The translations under genes were made by a program, and so were the position numbers. A DNA stretch of 64,000 nucleotides from Thermodesulfobacterium hydrogeniphilum (lineage in GTDB: Bacteria; Desulfobacterota; Thermodesulfobacteria; Thermodesulfobacteriales; Thermodesulfobacteriaceae), in contig NZ_JQKW01000010.1 of the NCBI RefSeq assembly GCF_000746255.1, forward strand, positions 1 to 64,000, read 5' to 3'. Positions 52,956-60,930 of the stretch are shown in pieces; the first letter of the stretch is position 1, and every line of letters starts with the position of its first letter. A model generated the notes under the pieces. It made no database searches and had not been told where the DNA came from. It saw only the letters and a list, made by a program, of their open reading frames with translations.

Positions 52956-54053
52956 ATGCTTTTAGATTATTTAGCAGAAAAATCGCCTTTATCCTTTGAA
53001 AATTATATGGAAATTTGCCTTTTTCATCCTGAGTATGGTTATTATGCTAAAGGTAATCTCCCTGGTAAAAAGGGAGATTACCTAACTTCTCCATGTGTTC
53101 ACAGGGTTTTTGGAGCAACAATGGCTAATCAAATAATAGAAATATATGAAATTTTGGAAAAACCAAAAGATTTTACCATTGTTGAAGCTGGTGCAGGTCA
53201 GGGTTATCTTGCTTTTGATATGTTAGAATATCTTAATAAAAAAGGTTATGATTTTTTTTATATAATTGTTGAGCCTTTTTCCTCTATTAAAGCTGTTCAA
53301 GAAGAAACTTTGGCGGTTTTTAAAAATAAAATAAAATGGATAAAAAGTTTAGAAGAATTGCCAGAATTTAAAGGGGTTTTTATTTCTAATGAACTTTTTG
53401 ATTCATTTCCAGTAAAAGTTATACAAAAAAATACCTCTAAGATAAAAGAAGTATGGCTTGAAATAAAAAAAGATGGAACTATAAAAGAAATTTTTAAAGA
53501 TTTGGAAGATGAAGAGATTTTAAAAAGATTAAAACCATATTCTCATCTTTGGATAGAAGATTATAGGACAGAGGTTTGTGTAAAAATAAAAAATTTTTAT
53601 AAAATTTTGTTCCAAAAACTTAAAGAGGGATTTATTGTTACCATAGATTATGGATACCCCAGAGCAGATTATTATTCTCCTGAAAGATACAGAGGAACTT
53701 TGTATTGTTATTACAGGAATAGAGTTATAGATAATCCTTATTTTAAACCTGGGGAGACAGATATAACTTCCCATGTTGATTTTACTCTTCTTAAAGAGCT
53801 GGGAGATAAATATGGTTTTTTCACAACAGGATTTACTCAGCAAGGATCCTTTCTGGTATCTCTTGGTATTGAGAAGGTTCTTTATGAGATTTCAGATGTT
53901 AACTGGAGAGATATAGAAGCCTTGAAATTTCTTATTTTTCCTCAAGGTTTTGGAAGCTCTCACTGGGTTTTAATTCAAGGTAAACTTCTCAATAAAAATT
54001 TTAAAGGATCTCTAAAAGGGTTTACTCTTAGTAATAGAGCTTATTTATTATAA
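52956..54053 (+). CDS. MidA/NDUFAF7-type SAM-dependent methyltransferase
   Basis: The 365 residues match the class I methyltransferase family that includes mitochondrial NDUFAF7, an arginine methylase for complex I. PLSFENYMEICLFHPEYGYYA and KKGDYLTSPCVHRVFGATMANQI start the protein, VVEAGAGQGYLAFDML is the SAM site, and FISNELFDSFPVKV and TIDYGYP follow. Its bacterial substrate is unknown. A perfect 13-bp inverted repeat lies inside the coding region at 53051-53083. The gene starts 9 bases after the MCP stop with no strong ribosome site. Confidence 0.85.
   Translation: MLLDYLAEKSPLSFENYMEICLFHPEYGYYAKGNLPGKKGDYLTSPCVHRVFGATMANQIIEIYEILEKPKDFTIVEAGAGQGYLAFDMLEYLNKKGYDFFYIIVEPFSSIKAVQEETLAVFKNKIKWIKSLEELPEFKGVFISNELFDSFPVKVIQKNTSKIKEVWLEIKKDGTIKEIFKDLEDEEILKRLKPYSHLWIEDYRTEVCVKIKNFYKILFQKLKEGFIVTIDYGYPRADYYSPERYRGTLYCYYRNRVIDNPYFKPGETDITSHVDFTLLKELGDKYGFFTTGFTQQGSFLVSLGIEKVLYEISDVNWRDIEALKFLIFPQGFGSSHWVLIQGKLLNKNFKGSLKGFTLSNRAYLL
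53051..53083 (+). repeat. Perfect 13-bp inverted repeat inside the MidA-type gene
   Basis: AGGTAATCTCCCT and AGGGAGATTACCT flank the loop GGTAAAA. The repeat is in frame and encodes part of GNLPGKKGDYLT, a conserved segment. It is more GC-rich than the surroundings and would form a stable RNA hairpin ~95 bases into the gene. No U-run follows, so it is not a classical terminator. Confidence 0.85.
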
Positions 54054-54506
54054 ATGGGAAAAGAAAACTTTATAGAAATCTATGTAGATGGCTGCTGTCT
54101 GGGTAATCCAGGACCTGGGGGATGGGCTTGTATTATTAAAAAAAATAATGAAGAGATAATTTTGACAGATGGAGAACCCTTTACTACAAACAATCAGATG
54201 GAGCTCAAAGCTGTTATTTCAGCTTTAAGCTATTTTAAAGAACCTCGTAAAATTAAAATCTATACTGATTCAGAATATGTTTTAAAAGGAATTACCCAGT
54301 GGTTAGTTTCATGGAAAAAAAGAGGTTTTAAAACATCACAGGGAAAACCTGTTAAAAATAAAGAACTTTGGGAGACTTTAGAAAAACTAACCAATTTTCA
54401 TCAGGTTAAATTTATAAAAGTTTCTGCACATAGTGGAAATTTTTACAATGAAAAAGCAGATAGAATTGCTAAAAAGAGCGCTAAAAAATGGAAGAAAAAA
54501 TTTTAG
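54054..54506 (+). CDS. rnhA: Ribonuclease HI
   Basis: It degrades RNA in RNA-DNA hybrids. The four acidic positions are in EIYVDGCCLGNPGPGGWACI (first Asp), TNNQMELKAVISAL (Glu), IYTDSEYVLKGI (Asp) and NEKADRIAKKSAKKW (Asp). The handle region WLVSWKKRGFK is present. The family HxGxxxNE motif reads HSGNFYNE. The 150 residues match E. coli. It begins directly at the end of the previous gene and overlaps ubiX by 19 bases. Confidence 0.94.
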   Translation: MGKENFIEIYVDGCCLGNPGPGGWACIIKKNNEEIILTDGEPFTTNNQMELKAVISALSYFKEPRKIKIYTDSEYVLKGITQWLVSWKKRGFKTSQGKPVKNKELWETLEKLTNFHQVKFIKVSAHSGNFYNEKADRIAKKSAKKWKKKF

Positions 54507-55060
54507 TGGGAATAACAGGAGCAAGTGGAGCTATTTATGCTTATTATTTTTTAAAAGAATTAAAAAATTTAAATTTTTCTGTAGAGGTTATTATTACTAA
54601 AGCAGGGAAAAAAGTCTGGGAATATGAGCTGGAAAAACCTGTAGAGGAAATTTTTAAATTTGCTGATAGGATTTATCAAGAAGATGAAATTTCAGCTCCT
54701 CCTGCCAGCGGTTCTAATTCTTATTTTGGTATGGTTATCATTCCCTGCACAATGGGAACACTATCTGCTATATCACAAGGAAGTGCCAGAAATCTTTTAC
54801 AAAGAGCAGGAGACGTAATGCTTAAGGAAAGAAAACCTTTAATTTTAGTTATAAGGGAAACTCCTTTAAATTTTATTCATATTAAAAATATGGAAATTTG
54901 TACTCAGGCAGGAGCAGTAATTTTCCCTGCTATGCCTTCTTTTTATCACAAACCTAAAAACTTAGAAGAGTTAATAAGTCAATTTGTTAAAAGAATTTTT
55001 CAATTTTTAGGATTTAAGCCCAAAAATTTAAAAGCTTGGCAAAATTTAAATACGGAATAA
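54488..55060 (+). CDS. ubiX: Flavin prenyltransferase UbiX
   Basis: It prenylates FMN to make the cofactor of UbiD-type decarboxylases. The N-terminal VGITGASGAIYAYYFLKEL, IIPCTMGTLSAISQGSARNL, LKERKPLILVIRETPLN and GAVIFPAMPSFYHKP are family blocks. At 190 residues it is normal. No ubiD lies next to it. The coding end overlaps the convergent lnt gene by 15 bases. Confidence 0.93.
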   Translation: MEEKILVGITGASGAIYAYYFLKELKNLNFSVEVIITKAGKKVWEYELEKPVEEIFKFADRIYQEDEISAPPASGSNSYFGMVIIPCTMGTLSAISQGSARNLLQRAGDVMLKERKPLILVIRETPLNFIHIKNMEICTQAGAVIFPAMPSFYHKPKNLEELISQFVKRIFQFLGFKPKNLKAWQNLNTE

Positions 55061-56629
55061 GACAATTAAGAAACTTCCTACTAAAATCAGACTCCCTAAG
55101 ATTCCTAAAATATTTCCATAATTTACAAAAAGAGTCTTTTTATAAAAAGGTTTTACTTCTCCAAAAAGAATAGCTTCTTTTTCAAGTTGAGTTTGTTTTA
55201 AGACTTTTCCTGTGGGATCAATTATTCCTGTTATCCCTGTATTTGCCACCTGAAGGGTATATCTTCTTGCTTCCACAGCTCTTATTACAGCCATCTGAAA
55301 ATGTTGATAAGGAGCAGAGGTTTTATCAAACCAAGCATCATTTGTGGCAATATAAATTAACTGAGTATTTTCCTTAGCTCTTTTTTGTAAAATTTTAGAA
55401 AAAGCACTTTCAAAACAAATAAGAGGGGTAATTTTTATAAAACCAGAACTTAAAGGCACAGTAAGATTTTTGGAAAAGCCTGGCTTTATTATATCAGAAA
55501 CTACAGAAATATGTTTTAAAAATGAAAAATAATTTCCTAAGGGAATATATTCTCCAAAAGGAACAAGATGCTCTTTATCATAAAGATCTACAAAATTTTC
55601 ACCATCCCACACTATAAGACTATTATAGACCTTGGGTTTGCCTTGAGTATAACTTAATCTAAAAGTTCCAAAGATTATTTTTGGAATCTTTCCCAATTTT
55701 TGACTTTCTTTTTTTAGATTATCTAAATATGAAAGTAAATAAAAAGTAGGTTCCTTTTCATAGGGAAAATAAAAAGGAAAAGCTGTTTCAGGAAGAAGAA
55801 TAAGATCAGGTTTTTCTTTTATAGCAGAAAAGCTTAATTTACGATAAATTTTTAAAGAATAGGCAATTTCCTTAGCTTCTTTTATCTCCTGAGGGACATT
55901 TCCCTGTAATAAAGCTACTTTCAAACATTGTTTCTTATGTAAAATTTTATTTTCCCAATTATTTTTGGAAATTATTCCATAAATAGAAAACAGACTTATA
56001 AAAAAGATAAAAAGAAAATTGTTAAAACTGAAAAATTTTTTTAAATTTTTTTCAATAAAAAAAATGTTTATAAGAAAATAAAAATAATAATTTATAAAAA
56101 CAACTATTAGAGTCAAACCCCAGACACCCCAGATATCTGCTGATTGAAGTAAAAGAGAGAAATTGCTCAAAAGATATCCCAACTGCCCCCAAGGAAAACC
56201 TGTTAAAAGTTTACTTCTTAGGTATTCAGTTCCTGAAAAAGATAATGCCAAGAATAAACCTTTTATAAAGTTGGGTTTTTCAAAGATTTTGATTTTAAAA
56301 GTTGTATAAAAAAGCAAAATAAAATATAAAGCCAGATAAGAAGACAAAAGTAATAAAAGAAAAAAAGAAGCTATAAAAAATATATGGCCGTATTTAACAA
56401 GAGTATAAACTATCCAATAAAGAAGGGTAGAAAAATGTCCGATTCCAAATAAAAAACTTAAAAATATAACTTCTTTGGGATTTTTAGTATAACTAAACAC
56501 CAGAAATAAAGGGACCAAGGCACATAAGCTTAGTAAATAAAGGTTCCATTTTGGAAAAGCAAGGGTTAAAAGTAAAGCAGACAGAATAGTAAAAGAGATG
56601 TTATACCAATTAAAAAATTTTTTTGACAT
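55046..56629 (-). CDS. lnt: Apolipoprotein N-acyltransferase
   Basis: An inner-membrane enzyme that adds the third acyl chain to lipoproteins, implying a Gram-negative envelope. About six membrane helices (1-200 and one at the end) precede the nitrilase-like periplasmic domain. The catalytic Glu is in LLPETAFPFY, the Lys in the KIIFGTFR region, and the Cys in PLICFESAFSK. At 527 residues it is typical. It is followed by a CorC-type gene upstream on the same strand, a pairing (corC-lnt) known from many proteobacteria. Confidence 0.92.
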   Translation of the reverse strand: MSKKFFNWYNISFTILSALLLTLAFPKWNLYLLSLCALVPLFLVFSYTKNPKEVIFLSFLFGIGHFSTLLYWIVYTLVKYGHIFFIASFFLLLLLSSYLALYFILLFYTTFKIKIFEKPNFIKGLFLALSFSGTEYLRSKLLTGFPWGQLGYLLSNFSLLLQSADIWGVWGLTLIVVFINYYFYFLINIFFIEKNLKKFFSFNNFLFIFFISLFSIYGIISKNNWENKILHKKQCLKVALLQGNVPQEIKEAKEIAYSLKIYRKLSFSAIKEKPDLILLPETAFPFYFPYEKEPTFYLLSYLDNLKKESQKLGKIPKIIFGTFRLSYTQGKPKVYNSLIVWDGENFVDLYDKEHLVPFGEYIPLGNYFSFLKHISVVSDIIKPGFSKNLTVPLSSGFIKITPLICFESAFSKILQKRAKENTQLIYIATNDAWFDKTSAPYQHFQMAVIRAVEARRYTLQVANTGITGIIDPTGKVLKQTQLEKEAILFGEVKPFYKKTLFVNYGNILGILGSLILVGSFLIVLFRI

Positions 56630-56637
56630 AAGGGAAT

Positions 56638-57444
56638 TTATTTCTCTTTATTTTCTACAATTTTTAATCTTATAAGATCTATTTTTCTTTGATTAGATTT
56701 CAGGATTTCTATTTCTAAAGGAGGAATTTTTATTTTTTCTCCAACCTTAGGGATTTTTTTAGTGTGTTCTATAATAAGTCCTGAAACAGTTTCATATTCT
56801 CCCTTGGGAAGTTCTATATTTAAACATCTTTCCAGTTCTCTTATTTTAAAAGTTCCTGGCAAAACAATCCATCCCTCTGCATCTGGATGGGGGCAGGTGA
56901 CTTCTTTTTTTAGAATCTCTTTCAAAATATCTTTTAAACAAAGCATACCTGTTAATTCTGAATGTTCATCTACTACAAAAGCTACTTCTGTTTTGCGGTC
57001 TACCATTTTTTCAAAGGCTGAAATTACAGATATATTTTCTGGTATAATTAAAGGTTCTTTAACCCATTCAGTCCAATTAAAAATACTTATTCCCATACCT
57101 CTTGCCAGATCTTTTAAAGATATAAAACCTACAAGATTATCTAAAATATTTTTATAAACAGGATAAAAATAATGAGGAGATTGAGAAATAAGCATTTGTA
57201 CCTCTTCCCAGTCAAAAGAAAGATCAAGACCTATTAATTCATTTCTTGGTATAACAAACTCTCTAACCTCTAAATTCTTTAAATTCAGAAAATTGAGAAT
57301 AAGTTTTTCTTCAAAATCAGTAACAACTTTTTCTTCTTTATAATCTTCAAGTAATTCTTTTATTTCTTCTTCTACTTCTGCAAGTTCTGAGGTTTTTCTT
57401 TTGAAAAGAAATTTTAAAATATCAAAAAAAGAGTCGTTTTCCAT
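56638..57444 (-). CDS. CorC/HlyC-type CBS-domain protein
   Basis: 268 residues: a short N-terminal helix region, two CBS repeats (FVIPRNELIGLDLSFDWEEV; PENISVISAFEKMVDRKTEVAFVVDEH), and a C-terminal transporter-associated domain (LPGTFKIRELERCLNIELP). There is no DUF21 membrane region, so it is the soluble CorC type, proposed to aid magnesium/cobalt efflux. Position between hldD and lnt, 8 bases from lnt, fits the usual corC-lnt operon. The ligand of the CBS domains is not known. Confidence 0.88.
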   Translation of the reverse strand: MENDSFFDILKFLFKRKTSELAEVEEEIKELLEDYKEEKVVTDFEEKLILNFLNLKNLEVREFVIPRNELIGLDLSFDWEEVQMLISQSPHYFYPVYKNILDNLVGFISLKDLARGMGISIFNWTEWVKEPLIIPENISVISAFEKMVDRKTEVAFVVDEHSELTGMLCLKDILKEILKKEVTCPHPDAEGWIVLPGTFKIRELERCLNIELPKGEYETVSGLIIEHTKKIPKVGEKIKIPPLEIEILKSNQRKIDLIRLKIVENKEK

Positions 57445-57449
57445 AGAAA

Positions 57450-58424
57450 TTAGAAAATATCTTGATTTTCTAACCAGTTTACATAATTTTTAACAGCTTC
57501 TTCCAATTCATACATAGATTTATTATAACCCACTTTTCTTAATTTAGTAATATCAGCTTGCGTGAAATATTGATATTGTTTTCTTAAATATTCAGGCATA
57601 TCAATATATTCTATATTAGGAGAAAGACTTAAAGCTGAAAATACTGCTAAAACCAAATCTTTAAAAGATCTTGCTTTGCCTGTTCCTACATTAAAAATGC
57701 CTTTAATTTGTGGATTTTCCAAGAAAAAAAGGGTAACTTCTACTGCATCTTTTACATAAATAAAATCTCTTAGCTGTTCTCCATCTTTATAATCAGGATG
57801 ATAGGACTTAAATAATCTCACTTTACCTTCTTTTTTAATTTGTTCATAAGCTTTTAAAACCACACTTCTCATCTCACCTTTGTGAAATTCTTTTTCTCCA
57901 AAGACATTAAAATATTTCAAACCTACTACTTTATTTAAAAGACCATTATAATAAAGCCAGAGATCAAAAAGCTGTTTTGAAAAACCGTAAGGATTAAGAG
58001 GTTTAAGCTTAGGTATAAAGCTTTCGTCATCAGAAAAACCAAGAGACCCATTTCCATAAGTAGCGGCTGAGGAGGCATAAATAAAGGTTATATCATTTTC
58101 TAAAGCAAAAAGAGTCAATTTTTGAGAGTATTTATAATTGTTGAGATAAAGATAATGTAAATCTTTTACTGTGGTATCACTGCAAGCTCCAAGATGAATG
58201 ATAGCAGAAATTTCTTTGAAATGTCCTTTTTCTATAAGATTTAAAAAATCGTCTTTATCCAGATAATCCAAAAATTTTAAACCTATGAGATTTTTCCATT
58301 TAATACCCTCTTTTAAATGATCTACAATAATTATTTTATCTTCTCCTCTTTGATTTAGAGCTTCAACAACATTAGATCCTATAAATCCAGCACCACCTGT
58401 AACTACTATTTTACATGTTTTCAT
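57450..58424 (-). CDS. hldD: ADP-L-glycero-D-manno-heptose 6-epimerase
   Basis: It makes the heptose precursor of the LPS inner core. The NADP-binding KIVVTGGAGFIGSNVVEAL, the family-specific IIVDHLKEGIKWKNLIGLKF, ASSAATYGNG (catalytic Ser/Tyr region), NPYGFSKQLFD and FRDFIYVKDAVE-type segment are all visible. I chose ATG 58424 (GTGAGG 8 bases upstream) over GTG 58436; the result is ~324 residues. With lnt it supports a diderm cell envelope. It lies 5 bases from the CorC gene. Confidence 0.92.
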   Translation of the reverse strand: MKTCKIVVTGGAGFIGSNVVEALNQRGEDKIIIVDHLKEGIKWKNLIGLKFLDYLDKDDFLNLIEKGHFKEISAIIHLGACSDTTVKDLHYLYLNNYKYSQKLTLFALENDITFIYASSAATYGNGSLGFSDDESFIPKLKPLNPYGFSKQLFDLWLYYNGLLNKVVGLKYFNVFGEKEFHKGEMRSVVLKAYEQIKKEGKVRLFKSYHPDYKDGEQLRDFIYVKDAVEVTLFFLENPQIKGIFNVGTGKARSFKDLVLAVFSALSLSPNIEYIDMPEYLRKQYQYFTQADITKLRKVGYNKSMYELEEAVKNYVNWLENQDIF

Positions 58425-58440
58425 TAATAACCTCACTTTG

Positions 58441-60033
58441 TTAAAATTTAATAAAAATAAGATTCATTATACCAGTAATTAAAGTCATTAATATAATGGG
58501 GATAAGGACAGTTTTGATAAATTGTCCTTCCTCTTTTCCTTTTACCCCTATAGTAGCAGCAGCATTAGTAATTTTAGCAGGAGTAATAGCAGAAGCTATA
58601 CCACCTCCCACAGCATGAGCTGCATAAATCCACATAAAAGCACCTGCTCCAACTGTAGAAATTGTAGCATCCCATTGAATTTTTGCAAAAAGAACATTGG
58701 AAGCTGTCTCACTACCTCCTACAAATGCTCCTATTAAACCAAGGAAAGGAGCAGCCAAAGGATAAGCAGAACCTAATAAATTAGAAAGAGCAAGAGCAAT
58801 AATACGATCCATATTAAATTCTTTAAAATAAGGAGAAGGAACCAATTTTTCATTTACCACATCCATAGCAGACCATGCCATAATAAAAGCTACTGCAAAA
58901 AATAAAGAATAAGCCAGAAAAGGACCCGGAGTTCTTTTTAACCAGATTTTAAAGGTATTTTTTAATTGCTGTGAATTTGGTCTTAAAATAAAGATAGATA
59001 TAATGCAAACTACCATAATCCAAAACCATACATTAGCCATAATATTAAGATCAGCTTTTTTATCTGCAAAGATATGTATGACTTCTGCTTTTCCTAAAAC
59101 TTGGGCAAGTTTTACTTTGATGGATTTCATGTTTACAATAAAGGAAGTAACAATAAGCAAAATAAAAGGAGAACAGGATTTAAAGGTATGTATATCAAAT
59201 TTTTCAGATCTTTTTTCATAAATATTATTGCTTTTTAATTTGTAATAAAAATATACAAAAATCATGGTAGCAAAGCCAGAAACAATTCCAATAATTTCCA
59301 CAGGAACCAATTTAAAAGTAGCACAAAGAAGAGCTGTGCCTGATAAAATTAAACCAGCTAAAAGGGCAGGTAAAAAATTTTTTCTAATAGCATAAAAACC
59401 ACCTACAGCGTAAAGCATAAGAAAGGAAAAGCATACAGAAATTACAGGTAAAAAAACTGTGATTTTAAAAGTAAAATCTGAGATAAAACTTTGAGGATTA
59501 TCAATTCCAGGAGGTCTTATACCAAAAGCAGTCCAGGCAATTTTAGAAGGAAGTGTAATAGGGATAGAAAAGAGAGCAAAAGATGTTAAAGGATCATAAC
59601 AAAGAATACTTACAGCAATTGCTGCTAAAGAGGAAAATCCAAGAATTCTAAAGATAGGAGGAAACATGGCAGGAGTTACCATTCCAAGAGCTGTGGACAA
59701 AGAACCAAATCCCATTCCTATAAAAAGAGTTTGTTCTTCTTTGGTTTTAACAATACCTTTTATATAATCAATAATCCTTTTTAAATCTCCAGTTTCTTTC
59801 ATAAGAAAGATAAGAAACATAGTAAAAGCAACAGCTAAGGTAATTCCTAAGGCTTTAACAATACCCATTAAACTTGCTCCTAATACTACATTCCAAGGGG
59901 TATGGAAATAATATACAGCAATAAACATTGCTAAAATCCAACCTATTATAGAAACAAAAGTTCCTGATCTATGAAAAAATATCATACCAATAAGAACAAT
60001 TAACAGAGGTAAGATAGCCCCCAAAAAATGCAT
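58441..60033 (-). CDS. lctP: L-lactate permease family transporter
   Basis: A polytopic membrane protein of 530 residues with about 12-14 hydrophobic segments, matching LctP: TFVSIIGWILAMFIAVYYF, KALGITLAVAFTMFLIFLMKETGDL, MGFGSLSTALGMVTPAMFPPI and IGAFVGGSETASNVLF are family blocks. It probably imports lactate or glycolate as electron donor, in line with a sulfate reducer. ATG 60033 is preceded by AAAGGAGGTGAAT; a GTG two codons earlier is less likely. A promoter lies at 60089-60116. hldD starts next to its stop, perhaps in the same transcript. Confidence 0.9.
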   Translation of the reverse strand: MHFLGAILPLLIVLIGMIFFHRSGTFVSIIGWILAMFIAVYYFHTPWNVVLGASLMGIVKALGITLAVAFTMFLIFLMKETGDLKRIIDYIKGIVKTKEEQTLFIGMGFGSLSTALGMVTPAMFPPIFRILGFSSLAAIAVSILCYDPLTSFALFSIPITLPSKIAWTAFGIRPPGIDNPQSFISDFTFKITVFLPVISVCFSFLMLYAVGGFYAIRKNFLPALLAGLILSGTALLCATFKLVPVEIIGIVSGFATMIFVYFYYKLKSNNIYEKRSEKFDIHTFKSCSPFILLIVTSFIVNMKSIKVKLAQVLGKAEVIHIFADKKADLNIMANVWFWIMVVCIISIFILRPNSQQLKNTFKIWLKRTPGPFLAYSLFFAVAFIMAWSAMDVVNEKLVPSPYFKEFNMDRIIALALSNLLGSAYPLAAPFLGLIGAFVGGSETASNVLFAKIQWDATISTVGAGAFMWIYAAHAVGGGIASAITPAKITNAAATIGVKGKEEGQFIKTVLIPIILMTLITGIMNLIFIKF

Positions 60034-60088
60034 ATTCACCTCCTTTTATTCAAAGGATTATTGTTAAAAACAGTATTTAAAAAGAACT

Positions 60089-60116
60089 TTTATATCATAT
60101 ATTTAAAAATTTTCAA
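60089..60116 (-). promoter_or_regulatory. Promoter of the lactate permease operon
   Basis: Minus strand: TTGAAA (60111-60116), 16-base spacer, TATAAA (60089-60094). The leader would be ~50 bases and contain the AAAGGAGGTG ribosome site. It shares the 260-base gap with the divergent rpsT promoter. Confidence 0.6.
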
Positions 60117-60240
60117 ATTTAAAATAAAAAATTCCCTAACCAAAAAGTTACCACTTTGCAGGTTAAAGAAGTCTTGACATTTCAAAATAAGTAATTAAGT
60201 ATGACATTTTAAATTTGAAACCACAGATTTATTAAATAGG

Positions 60241-60269
60241 TTGACAAAATAAGAAATTGTTATTAAATT
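60241..60269 (+). promoter_or_regulatory. Promoter of rpsT
   Basis: Perfect TTGACA (60241-60246), 17-base spacer, TAAATT (60264-60269), ~25 bases before the rpsT ribosome site. A second TTGACA at 60174-60179 has only a poor -10 (AAGTAT) and may be an additional weak promoter. Confidence 0.65.
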
Positions 60270-60300
60270 AGGACAAAACTAAAAATTAGGAGGGGGTACT

Positions 60301-60582
60301 GTGCCACATCATAAATCAGCTAAAAAGGCTTTAAAACAGAGTGAAAAAAGAAGGCTAAGGAATAAAGCTTTTAAAAGTAGAGTGAAAACAGAAACTAAGA
60401 AATTTTTAGCCTATTTACAGATTGGTGATTTTGAAAAAGCTGAACAGCAATTGAGAGTGGTTCAGAGTTTGCTTCATAAAGGAGTAAGTAAAGGTATTTT
60501 TCACTGGAAAAAAGCAGGCAATAAGATTTCTAAATTGTTTGAAAAATTCAATAAAGCTAAACTTCAGACTACAACCCAGTAA
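60301..60582 (+). CDS. rpsT: 30S ribosomal protein S20
   Basis: A primary 16S rRNA-binding protein of 93 residues, very rich in Lys/Arg. HHKSAKKALKQSEKRRLRNKAFKSRVKTE-like N-terminal helices, LRVVQSLLHKGVSKGIFHWKKA and SKLFEKFN identify S20. The start is GTG, preceded by TAGGAGGGGG. tRNA-Ala follows after 4 bases and may be co-transcribed. Confidence 0.95.
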   Translation: MPHHKSAKKALKQSEKRRLRNKAFKSRVKTETKKFLAYLQIGDFEKAEQQLRVVQSLLHKGVSKGIFHWKKAGNKISKLFEKFNKAKLQTTTQ

Positions 60583-60586
60583 ATAA

Positions 60587-60659
60587 GGGGATGTAGCTCA
60601 GGTGGGAGAGCGCCGGAATCGCACTCCGGAGGTCGGGGGTTCGAATCCCCTCATCTCCA
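60587..60659 (+). tRNA. tRNA-Ala (anticodon CGC)
   Basis: 73 nt: acceptor GGGGATG/CATCTCC with the G3-U70 pair that identifies alanine tRNAs, D-arm GCTCAGGTGGGAGAGC, anticodon stem CCGGA/TCCGG around ATCGCAC (anticodon CGC), T-arm GGGGGTTCGAATCCCCT. The discriminator is A and no CCA is encoded. An integrase gene begins 271 bases downstream, so the 3' end is the probable attachment site. Confidence 0.95.
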
Positions 60660-60740
60660 AGTATAGGTAGTCTAAGGGGATCCAACTAAATCTAAAAAAT
60701 TAGATAAAATCAGCTTTTCACAACTCTTGACTTTCCAAAA

Positions 60741-60900
60741 AACTCCAATAAAATCCAATATTATCTAACATTTTAGGAGTTAATTTTGGAGTTATTTTTT
60801 AAAACTCCGTTTTCGGTAACTCCACTTCTAAAGGTTAATAAAAATCTACCTTTTCAGGATCTCTTAAATTGCCAAATAAAGTTTAAGTTACTCCACTTAA
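60741..60900. repeat. Cluster of AACTCC/GGAGTT repeats between tRNA-Ala and the integrase
   Basis: AACTCCA occurs at 60741-60747, GGAGTTA at 60776-60782, TGGAGTTA at 60787-60794, AACTCC at 60803-60808, TAACTCCACTT at 60817-60827 and TACTCCACTTA at 60889-60899. Copies occur on both strands; TGGAGTTA and TAACTCCA make a perfect inverted pair. Their place just upstream of int, beside the presumed attachment site, suits integrase arm sites or an int operator. The remaining sequence of this 271-base gap shows no gene. Confidence 0.6.
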
Positions 60901-60930
60901 CCCAAGACAATTTTAAAACGGGAGTTTAAA

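Noticed and set aside
53051-53083. Hairpin considered as a terminator
   Set aside because: No U-run follows and it lies inside a conserved, uninterrupted coding frame.
60174-60202. Second TTGACA upstream of rpsT as a main promoter
   Set aside because: The matching -10 (AAGTAT) is poor; the promoter at 60241-60269 fits far better.
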